DNA from: Bog-532 sp036495425 | GTDB taxonomy: Bacteria > Actinomycetota > Actinomycetes > Streptosporangiales > Streptosporangiaceae | Length of the DNA: 12,499 nucleotides | Assembly (NCBI GenBank): GCA_036495425.1 | Contig: DASXMW010000002.1 | Location: 1 to 12,499 of the forward strand | Direction of reading: 5' to 3' | In this document: positions 7,255 through 12,499 of the stretch, piece after piece | Layout: each line of letters begins with the position of its first letter | Numbering within the stretch: position 1 is the stretch's first letter | Translations under genes and position numbers: made by a program | The notes under the pieces: generated by a model | Told to the model about the DNA's origin: nothing | What the model saw: only the letters and a program-made list of their open reading frames with translations | The model's database searches: none

Positions 7255-7941
7255 TTACTGACCCGATCCGGCGGCGTGGCCATCGGCGCCGAGACCCAGC
7301 CGGTTGCGGACGACCTGGCGAGCCAGGTCCAGGACGGCGGGGCTGCCGTTCAGCACGAAGCTGGCGTCGGTGGCGAGGATGATGCCGTTCAGCTCGAAGG
7401 TCAGCTGGACCGGATCCTGGCTGGAGGAAAGCTCGCCCTGTTCGATGGCGGTGGTCACGAAACCGCGGATCAGGTCCACGAACCCGGCCTGGAAGGCGGC
7501 CACCGCCTCCTTGACCGGGCCGGGACGGGTGCCCATCTCCAGCACGGCCCCGGCAAAGAAACATCCACCCGGGAAGGTGCGGCGCTGCAGGTGCTCGAAG
7601 AAGGCCTCGCACAACGCCGCGACCTGGGCCAGGCCGGCCGGGGCGGCCAGGGCGGGCTGGACGACCTCGTCGGCGAAGATCCGCCCCGCCTCTTCCACGG
7701 TGGCCAGCTGGAGTTCCTGCTTGGAGCCGAAGTGCGCGTACAGGCCGCTCTTGCTCATGCCGATCGCGGCGGCCAGGTTCCCGATGGACAGGCCCTCCAG
7801 CCCGTCCACGGTGGCCAGCGACGCGGCGGCGCGCAAGATCGCGCTGCGGGTGCGTTCCCCGTCGGCGCGTGGGCGCCGCTCGGTGCGCTGTGCGGGCTGG
7901 GCGGGCTGGGCGCGCGTTTTCGGTTCGGTTGTCTCGGTCAT
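7255..7941 (-). CDS. TetR/AcrR-family transcriptional regulator
   Basis: The product has 228 residues, a usual TetR length. The N-terminus carries an extra basic, Pro/Gln-rich tail of about 28 residues. A helix-turn-helix follows at about 31-77, with the recognition segment GMSKSGLYAHFGSKQEL at 61-77, a strong TetR signature. The C-terminal ligand domain has Cys111 and, in the FPGGCFFAG segment, Cys127, a position where related regulators carry a reactive cysteine. The start ATG at 7941 has AAGAG just upstream; an ATG four codons earlier (7953) is less likely because it would use up the predicted dsrE -35 region. It is divergent from the DsrE-family gene with a perfect inverted repeat between them, so it very probably represses that gene and itself. 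The inducer is unknown; an electrophile or reactive sulfur species is an inference from the cysteines and the neighbour. Confidence 0.9.
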   Translation of the reverse strand: MTETTEPKTRAQPAQPAQRTERRPRADGERTRSAILRAAASLATVDGLEGLSIGNLAAAIGMSKSGLYAHFGSKQELQLATVEEAGRIFADEVVQPALAAPAGLAQVAALCEAFFEHLQRRTFPGGCFFAGAVLEMGTRPGPVKEAVAAFQAGFVDLIRGFVTTAIEQGELSSSQDPVQLTFELNGIILATDASFVLNGSPAVLDLARQVVRNRLGLGADGHAAGSGQ

Positions 7942-7946
7942 CGCTC

Positions 7947-7976
7947 TTGACAAGATAGCACGATCGTTCGTACTTT
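7947..7976 (+). promoter_or_regulatory. Promoter of the DsrE-family gene
   Basis: A perfect -35 box TTGACA (7947-7952) is followed after 18 bp by TACTTT (7971-7976), which keeps the three best conserved -10 positions. The left arm of the operator occupies the spacer from 7956 to 7971, so a bound repressor would block RNA polymerase directly. The predicted start lies near 7983, inside the spacer of the inverted repeat. Confidence 0.55.
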
Positions 7977-8000
7977 CACTTAGAACGAACGATCGTGCTA
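7956..8000. promoter_or_regulatory. TetR operator: perfect 16-bp inverted repeat
   Basis: TAGCACGATCGTTCGT at 7956-7971 is repeated in perfect inverted form at 7985-8000, with a 13-bp spacer. Each arm contains the shorter palindrome ACGATCGT, so the site may bind two TetR dimers, one per arm. The position between divergent tetR and dsrE, over the dsrE core promoter, is the classic autoregulatory arrangement. Confidence 0.8.
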
Positions 8001-8003
8001 ACT

Positions 8004-8011
8004 AAGGAGAG
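8004..8011 (+). promoter_or_regulatory. Ribosome binding site deciding the DsrE-family start
   Basis: AAGGAGAG lies four bases before the ATG at 8016. It rules out the in-frame GTG at 7995, which lies inside the right operator arm and would overlap this site. Confidence 0.85.
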
Positions 8012-8015
8012 AACC

Positions 8016-8381
8016 ATGGCGGGGAAAGCAGTGATCAGCCTCAGCACCGGCCTGGAAGATGCGGAAAAGGTGACCGTGGCGTTCCTGGTCGCGGTGGGCG
8101 CCGCCGAGTCCGGGCGGCCGACCCTGATGTTCCAGGCCAAAGAGGCCGTGCGGCTCGCGCTGGACGGAGTGGCGACCGGTGTGGCCTGCGACGGCTGCCC
8201 GTCCCTGCCGGACCTGCTGGCCCGGTACGAGAAGGCGGGCGGCCAGCTCATGGTCTGCCCGATCTGCTTCAACGCCAAGCAGCTCGACCCCAGCGGGCTG
8301 CTGCCCAACGCCGAGCTGGCCGGCACCGTCCAGCTGTGGGAGTGGATCGGCGACGAAGGCGCCACGACCTTCAGTTACTGA
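8016..8381 (+). CDS. DsrE/DsrF-family (TusD-like fold) sulfur-relay-type protein
   Basis: The product has 121 residues. The N-terminal AVISLSTGLEDAEKVTVAF strand-helix start, a middle VRLALDGV segment and a C-terminal WEW are typical of small cytosolic DsrE-family proteins, which bind or transfer sulfane sulfur in sulfur-relay or sulfur-oxidation systems. It has two CxxC pairs, Cys58-Cys61 (CDGC) and Cys81-Cys84 (CPIC), where many family members have fewer cysteines, so either persulfide chemistry or metal (Zn or Fe-S) binding by four cysteines is possible. The start is set by a strong AAGGAGAG. It is divergent from the TetR gene and is the likely controlled target of the palindromic operator. 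No other sulfur-metabolism gene is visible nearby, so the partner is unknown. The stop codon lies inside a 22-bp tandem repeat. Confidence 0.82.
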   Translation: MAGKAVISLSTGLEDAEKVTVAFLVAVGAAESGRPTLMFQAKEAVRLALDGVATGVACDGCPSLPDLLARYEKAGGQLMVCPICFNAKQLDPSGLLPNAELAGTVQLWEWIGDEGATTFSY

Positions 8382-8415
8382 CCTCGGGCCGCGCCGTTAC
8401 TGACCTCGGGCCGCG
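8374..8415. repeat. 22-bp tandem duplication across the dsrE stop codon
   Basis: GTTACTGACCTCGGGCCGCG at 8374-8393 recurs exactly at 8396-8415, giving a 22-bp period. The TGA stop of the DsrE-family gene is in the first copy and a second ACTGA is in the next. This looks like a slippage or junction-repair duplication at the left border of the coding remnant that follows. Confidence 0.85.
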
Positions 8416-8695
8416 GCTCCAGCGGCGGTCTGGCCCCGCGGCCGGCCAGGTCTGGGACAAGATCCGGGAGGGGCATTCCACCCCGCAGTGGGGGCTGCTG
8501 CCCGGGCCGGGCACCGCCCAGGTCTACGTCTACCCCGGCGCCCGCGACGGCCGCCTCATCGCCGACGTCGTCCGCCTCGGCAAGGGCCACACCGAAGGCC
8601 TCGAGCCGCACATCACCGAGAAGCTGATCACCATGATGGTGGCCGCCCCCGGCGGCAAACGGCAGGTGGTCTCCGGCCTGAAGATCCGCTGTCGC
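8414..8695 (+). pseudogene. Coding-like remnant of an unrecognised gene
   Basis: About 94 codons in one plus-strand frame look like real protein: nearly every third base is G or C, residues are balanced, and recognisable secondary-structure rhythm is present (for example QVWDKIREGHSTPQWGLLPG, then AQVYVYPG, then LIADVVRLGKG and ITEKLITMMVAAPGG). The frame has no start codon near its beginning (the first in-frame ATG is at 8633) and no natural end; after about 8695 it passes into antisense of the peroxidase gene. The other frames read as Arg/Pro-rich noise. I do not recognise the family. It is probably an internal or C-terminal fragment left after a deletion or insertion, bounded by the 22-bp tandem repeat on the left and a hairpin on the right. 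A missed start through a frameshift is the alternative. Confidence 0.45.
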
Positions 8696-8716
8696 CGGCC
8701 GGTTGTTACCGGGCCG
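8695..8716. terminator. Hairpin at the peroxidase stop codon
   Basis: CCGGCCGGT and ACCGGGCCG can pair as an 8-bp stem with one bulged G and a TGTT loop; the TAA stop of the peroxidase gene begins in the loop. It lies between convergent units and could stop transcription from both sides, although no T-run follows. Confidence 0.35.
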
Positions 8717-10550
8717 CCCGGTCCCAGATCCCGAAGGCGTTCGGCAGCTTGGTCATCGTCGGCTCCAGGTCCGGGCAGTGGCGGGCCAGTACCGAGCGCA
8801 TCGTGTTGTCCGCGATCCACGTCATGCCCTCGGGGGTGTAGACCTCATCGGTGAAGGAGTCGGTGAAGAACCGGTCGCTGTTGAGCCGCCGGGAGGCCAT
8901 CAGGATGAAGATGCGGAACGCCGTGTCGCTGAAGGCGAAGCCCTCCGGCAGATCCTCGGCCATGAGGCCGGGGATGAGGTCGAGGTCTTCGATCCTGCCG
9001 CCGTACACGTCGTGCAGTTCCCTGGCCCAGGCCCGGTTGCTGGTCACCTCGTCGAAGGTCTGCGGCACGGACATGTGCAGCAGGCGGCGGAACTCGCAGT
9101 ACCGCGGCACCCCCAGCTCACGGCAGCGCAGGATGTCCAGGGCCGCCATGTCCATGTGGGCGCCGTTGTCGGGCCGCCTGAACATCTGCAGCCCGTGCGG
9201 GAAGTTGTGCAGCGTGACCAGTCCCGGGTTCATCGTGCCGAAGGTGTAGAGGATGTCGGTCAGCCGCTGGCCGCGCAGAATCGGGACGGCCTGCGGGCCG
9301 GTCAGGTCGGTGAAGGAGCGTGGCCCGAGGGTCGCGGTGTCGTCGCGGGCCGACCGGAAGTCGAAGTCGTCCGGGATGAGCGGGTGCATCCGGTACACGG
9401 CGACGAACTCTTCGGTGAGGGCGTACGGCACGCCGAAGTCCTCGGTCTCGGTGCCGGGGATGCCGCGCAGTGCCTCGTTCTTGGAGATCTTCGCGACGAA
9501 ATCGTGCAGTTTCGGCCCGGCCAGGCCCCACCAGTTGGCGTACAGGCCCTCGACGGCCGTGGGGTGGGCCGTGACCGAGGGTGTCCATTCCACGGTGTGG
9601 ATCTTGGCGATCAGCGCGCAGGTGACCAGCCGGGCCTTCTGGAACAGCGTCTCGTCGTCAAAATCCGGGTGGGCCGCGGCGAGCATGGTGGCAATGCTGT
9701 TGTGCTCCAGCGAGAAGAGCGTCTGCATGATGCCCAGCCCGAGCCAGAAACCGGGCATGAGAGCCGGATTGTCCCGGGGGTCGGGCGGGACCGGCGGCAA
9801 CCCGTCGACCACCCGAAGCCGCCCGCCCGTGCCTTCGCGGAGAAATCGCTGCTGGGCCAGGTCGTTGCCGTAGATCGAGGATCCGTCCCACCAGTGGGTG
9901 TTCACGTTGAGGTGGGTCGGAGGCAGCGCCGAGCCCGCCGGAGTGGTCGGGTCGGGTGCCACGCGCATGACGGTCACGGGCGGCGAGGGCCAGTCGTCGC
10001 CGTTGACCGCGGGCAAGACCCACGGGTTCCCGGTCGGACTCGTGCCGTGCTTGATCCAGTCGTGCAGCATGAACTGCAGCCAGGCCGCGATGAGGGCGTT
10101 GCCGGAGGTGGCCGGGTTGAACGTGTCGCGGGTCATCAGCTTGAGGCTGATCTCGCGCGGGTTCGGCGCCATCATCCGGCCCTGATCGGGCCAGGTGTCA
10201 TCCAGCGGCACGTTCCGCCCGAAGCGGGTGCCGGCCATCCCCATCTCCGGGTGCTCCGGGTCGTTCCAGCTGCCGTCCGCGGTCCGGGCGGTCAGGTACG
10301 ACGCGTCATACGGCGGCGGCTGGACCGGGTCAACTGACGGCAGGCGGGAGGTGTCGAACAGGTTCTTCTGCCGGAGCGTGTCGCGAATGCCAATCAGCTC
10401 AGCCAGGCCCGCGATTTCCGGCAGCCGGTACCACGGGTGCCTGACCGCCACCTTGTCCGTGATCTCGTCGTAGAGACGCCTGACCAGGCCGGGCCGATCG
10501 GGCCCATCGGACGTGCTGACCCCCCGGGGCGGTTCAGCGGCTGAATTCAT
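8706..10550 (-). CDS. Animal-type heme peroxidase, probable fatty-acid alpha-dioxygenase
   Basis: The product has 614 residues, near the roughly 640 of plant pathogen-inducible alpha-dioxygenases (PIOX), in the cyclooxygenase/myeloperoxidase superfamily. Visible residues are the distal heme His163 in QFMLHDWIKH, His318 and Thr323 in IHTVEWT, and the catalytic-radical Tyr386 with proximal His389 in VYRMHPLIPD. NTHWWDGSSIYG and SLEHNSI are also strong family marks, and the ASRRLNSDRFFTD stretch near 552-563 should supply the carboxylate-binding Arg. From memory, plant enzymes number these residues almost identically. Expected reaction: fatty acid plus O2 to the 2-hydroperoxide, which can lose CO2 to give an aldehyde one carbon shorter. 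There is no signal peptide. The start ATG at 10550 has GGGAAGGAG about 6 bases upstream. It is third in a minus-strand unit behind two Rieske genes, 82 bp after the nearer one. Confidence 0.85.
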   Translation of the reverse strand: MNSAAEPPRGVSTSDGPDRPGLVRRLYDEITDKVAVRHPWYRLPEIAGLAELIGIRDTLRQKNLFDTSRLPSVDPVQPPPYDASYLTARTADGSWNDPEHPEMGMAGTRFGRNVPLDDTWPDQGRMMAPNPREISLKLMTRDTFNPATSGNALIAAWLQFMLHDWIKHGTSPTGNPWVLPAVNGDDWPSPPVTVMRVAPDPTTPAGSALPPTHLNVNTHWWDGSSIYGNDLAQQRFLREGTGGRLRVVDGLPPVPPDPRDNPALMPGFWLGLGIMQTLFSLEHNSIATMLAAAHPDFDDETLFQKARLVTCALIAKIHTVEWTPSVTAHPTAVEGLYANWWGLAGPKLHDFVAKISKNEALRGIPGTETEDFGVPYALTEEFVAVYRMHPLIPDDFDFRSARDDTATLGPRSFTDLTGPQAVPILRGQRLTDILYTFGTMNPGLVTLHNFPHGLQMFRRPDNGAHMDMAALDILRCRELGVPRYCEFRRLLHMSVPQTFDEVTSNRAWARELHDVYGGRIEDLDLIPGLMAEDLPEGFAFSDTAFRIFILMASRRLNSDRFFTDSFTDEVYTPEGMTWIADNTMRSVLARHCPDLEPTMTKLPNAFGIWDRAAR

Positions 10551-10632
10551 GGCTGCTCCTTCCCTCGCCTCGTAAGGGACGGAGGAGCCAGCTTGGCCAG
10601 TTGATACAGCTGCCAGCGGCCGGCCTGCTTCG

Positions 10633-10989
10633 TCAGTGGTACGGGTGATGCGGGATGGGGGCGTCGTTGAGCTGCTGGTCGAGGTCGACCAGAATCGCGT
10701 CGCCTTCGACCTTGCAGGCGTACACCGGGAGCTGGGGCACCTCGGGAATGCCGACCGAATTACCGGTGCTCAGGTCGAACCGTGAATTGTGCGAGGCACA
10801 GACCAGGGTGTCGTCGTCCTGCACGGTGCCCTCATGCAGCGGCTGCTGCTGGTGGGTACAGGTGTTGTGCACGGCGCGGACGTCCTCCCCGTCCAGGCGG
10901 ACCAGGCAGATCGGCTCCTTCAGCCCCTCGACGAACAGGGTCTCGCCTTCATCCAGATCATCGAGGTTGGCGACAATGACAAAGGCCAT
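10633..10989 (-). CDS. Small Rieske [2Fe-2S] ferredoxin
   Basis: The product has 118 residues and is a single Rieske domain. Cys44-x-His46 and Cys64-x2-His67 (CTH and CASH), separated by 17 residues, are the full cluster ligand set. It has no signal peptide or membrane segment and resembles ferredoxin components of ring-hydroxylating dioxygenase systems, so a soluble electron carrier is likely. The C-terminus ends in a His-rich HHPYH tail that is not part of the Rieske fold. The start ATG at 10989 has GGAAGGAA about 7 bases upstream. It begins 2 bp after the stop codon of the DUF2231-Rieske gene and is almost surely translated from the same message. No dioxygenase large subunit or ferredoxin reductase is in view; the next gene is the heme dioxygenase. 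Confidence 0.93.
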   Translation of the reverse strand: MAFVIVANLDDLDEGETLFVEGLKEPICLVRLDGEDVRAVHNTCTHQQQPLHEGTVQDDDTLVCASHNSRFDLSTGNSVGIPEVPQLPVYACKVEGDAILVDLDQQLNDAPIPHHPYH

Positions 10990-10991
10990 GG

Positions 10992-11981
10992 CTATTTCCT
11001 TCCGTTGGCGCGACGGCGCGGGGCAGGCTGGGAACCGCGGACTTCGATCCAGCCGTTGCGGGTCCGGGTGCGGATCACGGGCTGCGGCTGGTGGGACGGG
11101 CCCCGGCGGACGGAGCCGTCGGCCAGGCAGTACTGCGATCCGTGCAGCGGGCAGGTCACGGTCAGGCCTTCGACGGTGCCCCGGCTGAGCAGGCCGGCGG
11201 CGTGGCTGCACAGGTTGTCCAGCGCGTACAGAGTGCCGTCATGCCGGTACAGCAGAATCTGCCGCCCGTCGGCCAGCACGCCGGTCGGCACGTCGTCCGG
11301 CAGCTCAGCCTCTTCGGTCACCCGTACCCACCGCCGCGGGCCATCGGCCCCAGCGACCCGGTTGACCATGACCGCCTTGGCGAACACCAGGTGGCCACCC
11401 AGGTAGGCGGCGGCACCGGTGACGGCCAGGCTGGCCCCACCCAGCGCCTGGGCGGGGCGCCGGTGACCAGTCAGCCGGGCCGCCAGCGACACGCACTGCA
11501 GCCCGAGGGCCCCCGTGTTGAGCACCCCGTGGAACAAGCCGAGGCGGCGGTCTTCATCGTCGCTGACGGTCCAGTCGACCACGCCGGTGGCCGCGGTCGC
11601 GACCGCGGCCGCGATGCCGATCGCACTGAACAGGGCGGCTGGTTCCATCCCGCGCCGGGGAGCCGGGTCGCGGTCGGCGATATCCAGGATCAGGGCGCCG
11701 GTCCACAGCCCGATCGGCAGGTCACTCAGGGCCGGGTGCAGCGGATGCCCGGCCCACCGGCCACCGTGCATCAGCTCGATGACCGGGTGGCCCTGGTTCC
11801 GTTCGCGCCACGGCCCGAGCACGGCGGTCAGCTGGTCGTTCAGCGTGCGGATCCAGGCCCAGTTGTCGATGCGGGCCACCACGTCGTGATGCCAGTTCTC
11901 GGCCTGGGCCGCTGCGGACGCCGGCCGCGCGGGCTGGGCCGCTGGAGCTGAGCCGTCGGACTGGCCGGTGTCTGCTGACAT
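10992..11981 (-). CDS. DUF2231 membrane domain fused to a Rieske [2Fe-2S] domain
   Basis: The product has 329 residues. After a Ala/Gln-rich, probably cytoplasmic N-terminus, a DUF2231 membrane domain begins with GHPLHPALSDLPIGLW (about 78-93), followed by about four hydrophobic segments (86-102, 115-137, 147-167 and 178-198). DUF2231 domains are small polytopic membrane modules of unknown biochemistry, and the conserved HPLHP histidines could bind heme or metal. The C-terminal Rieske domain has Cys258-x-His260 and Cys277-x2-His280, all four ligands present, spaced by 16 residues. This gives a membrane-anchored iron-sulfur protein. The start ATG at 11981 has GCGGAGGAC six bases upstream. It is the first gene of the three-gene unit, and its stop is 2 bp from the start of the small Rieske gene. 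Confidence 0.9.
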   Translation of the reverse strand: MSADTGQSDGSAPAAQPARPASAAAQAENWHHDVVARIDNWAWIRTLNDQLTAVLGPWRERNQGHPVIELMHGGRWAGHPLHPALSDLPIGLWTGALILDIADRDPAPRRGMEPAALFSAIGIAAAVATAATGVVDWTVSDDEDRRLGLFHGVLNTGALGLQCVSLAARLTGHRRPAQALGGASLAVTGAAAYLGGHLVFAKAVMVNRVAGADGPRRWVRVTEEAELPDDVPTGVLADGRQILLYRHDGTLYALDNLCSHAAGLLSRGTVEGLTVTCPLHGSQYCLADGSVRRGPSHQPQPVIRTRTRNGWIEVRGSQPAPRRRANGRK

Positions 11982-12264
11982 GAAGTCCTCCGCGTGACAT
12001 CAGCGAGTGCTCGATCCCTGGCAGATCCTCCAACGGCACCGGCCCGTTGTACAGGGCTGTCGCCGGGACGGCACCGTTTCCGGGGAGCGTATCCCGCCCG
12101 GGCTCGTGTCCCTGTTCCATGCTGAGACAGCTGGCCCGTGCGGCCGGGAGTTGACGCCTCAGCGGCCCGGTGCCGCCATCGGGTTCACCCCGTCCAGGTC
12201 CTGGCGCCGGACCCCGGATCGCGACCACCGTGATGACCAACGCCAAGCGCCGACTTCGGCGCGG
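11982..12264. other. Intergenic region upstream of the Rieske/dioxygenase unit
   Basis: These 283 bp precede the DUF2231-Rieske gene and follow the secreted-repeat gene. Reading frames here are Arg/Pro-rich and unconvincing. I see no clear sigma-70 promoter. A GGAAC element on the minus strand (12118-12114) could be the -35 of an extracytoplasmic-function sigma promoter, but no good -10 partner is evident. A small hairpin, CAACGG at 12031-12036 with CCGTTG at 12044-12049, lies about 50 bp before the start codon and might be a regulator site. Confidence 0.3.
12247..12262 (-). terminator. Terminator-like hairpin after the secreted-repeat gene
   Basis: GCGCCG and CGGCGC pair perfectly around a 4-base loop, two bases past the TGA stop on the minus strand. 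It is GC-rich without a clear T-run; weak TTGG follows. It plausibly separates the upstream gene from the Rieske/dioxygenase unit. Confidence 0.5.
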
Positions 12265-12499
12265 TCAGTAGCCGTAACCGCCACCGGACCCGGCCGGGGG
12301 CATCGGGCTGCTCGGGGCCGCGTCGCTGGTGAGCTGAGCCAGGCCGGGACTGGCCACGAAGAAGTCCTGGACTCCCTGACCGGTCACCTGGCCCGCGTGA
12401 TCGTCGACGAAGGTGTACAGCGGGTGGCCGTTGTAGGTGACGTGCTGGCCGTTGACGTCGTTGAGCACGCTGAGCCGGCCGCTCACGCCCGGGCCGGCG
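12265..12499 (-). CDS. Secreted-repeat lipoprotein-type protein, C-terminal part (partial)
   Basis: The frame is open to the right edge, so only the last 78 residues are seen. NGHPLYTFVDD followed by GQVTGQGVQDFFVASPGL is the typical unit of the actinobacterial secreted-repeat family (PF03640/COG4315), predicted cell-envelope lipoproteins of unknown function, where the aromatic YTF-x-D pattern recurs. A low-complexity tail rich in Pro, Ser and Gly ends in GGGYGY. The N-terminus, with the expected signal or lipobox, lies outside the window. A GTG inside the visible part could be mistaken for a start, but the repeat clearly extends upstream. Confidence 0.75.
   Translation of the reverse strand, partial: AGPGVSGRLSVLNDVNGQHVTYNGHPLYTFVDDHAGQVTGQGVQDFFVASPGLAQLTSDAAPSSPMPPAGSGGGYGY

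Noticed and set aside
7953..8000. CRISPR-like or transposon end interpretation of the 16-bp inverted repeat
   Set aside because: Only two arms, no spacers or target-site duplication, and the position between divergent tetR and dsrE explains it as an operator.
8703..10337. Plus-strand open frame of 544 codons
   Set aside because: Antisense of the heme dioxygenase gene, with no recognisable motif.
11722..12246. Minus-strand open frame of 174 codons upstream of and overlapping the DUF2231-Rieske gene
   Set aside because: Its second half is an out-of-frame copy of that gene and its first half is low-quality intergenic sequence with no plausible ribosome binding site.

Overview
The window is about 12.5 kb of very GC-rich DNA, roughly 70% by eye, with third codon positions almost all G or C. 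Together with the gene content (TetR/DsrE pair, DUF2231-Rieske fusion, secreted-repeat protein, a secreted GH3 enzyme with several carbohydrate-binding modules), this points to a soil or plant-associated, saprophytic actinobacterium. I cannot name the genus. I saw no tRNA, rRNA, CRISPR array or intact mobile element.

Layout. (1) 1-485, minus: N-terminal membrane part of a probable sensor kinase, cut by the window edge. (2) 592-2125, minus: a two-gene unit, an HSL-type alpha/beta hydrolase followed by a single-cysteine peroxiredoxin-like protein. (3) 2318-3082, plus: an SDR oxidoreductase, divergent from the hydrolase. (4) 3087-7106, minus: a 1339-residue secreted GH3 glycosidase with the order signal peptide, CBM6, CBM6, F5/8C (CBM32-like), GH3-N, GH3-C, FnIII-like, Ig-like. 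It converges on the SDR with only 4 bp between stop codons. (5) 7255-8381: a divergent TetR regulator and DsrE-family protein. Between them lies a perfect 16-bp inverted repeat, and one arm sits between the -35 and -10 of the predicted dsrE promoter. (6) 8414-8695: a coding-like remnant with no start or stop of its own, next to a 22-bp tandem repeat that covers the dsrE stop codon. (7) 8706-11981, minus: a compact cluster of a membrane DUF2231-Rieske fusion, a small Rieske ferredoxin, and an animal-type heme peroxidase with the residues of fatty-acid alpha-dioxygenases. (8) 12265-12499, minus: C-terminal end of a secreted-repeat protein, followed by a GC-rich hairpin.

How the genes may work together. 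The GH3 enzyme is an extracellular glycan-degrading enzyme. The TetR/DsrE pair reads as a self-contained, autoregulated redox or sulfur-response switch. The most unusual unit is the Rieske-Rieske-dioxygenase cluster. Known alpha-dioxygenases oxidise fatty acids without a ferredoxin, so two Rieske proteins directly upstream of one suggest an undescribed membrane-tethered electron path to, or from, fatty-acid alpha-oxidation. That link is inferred from gene order only.
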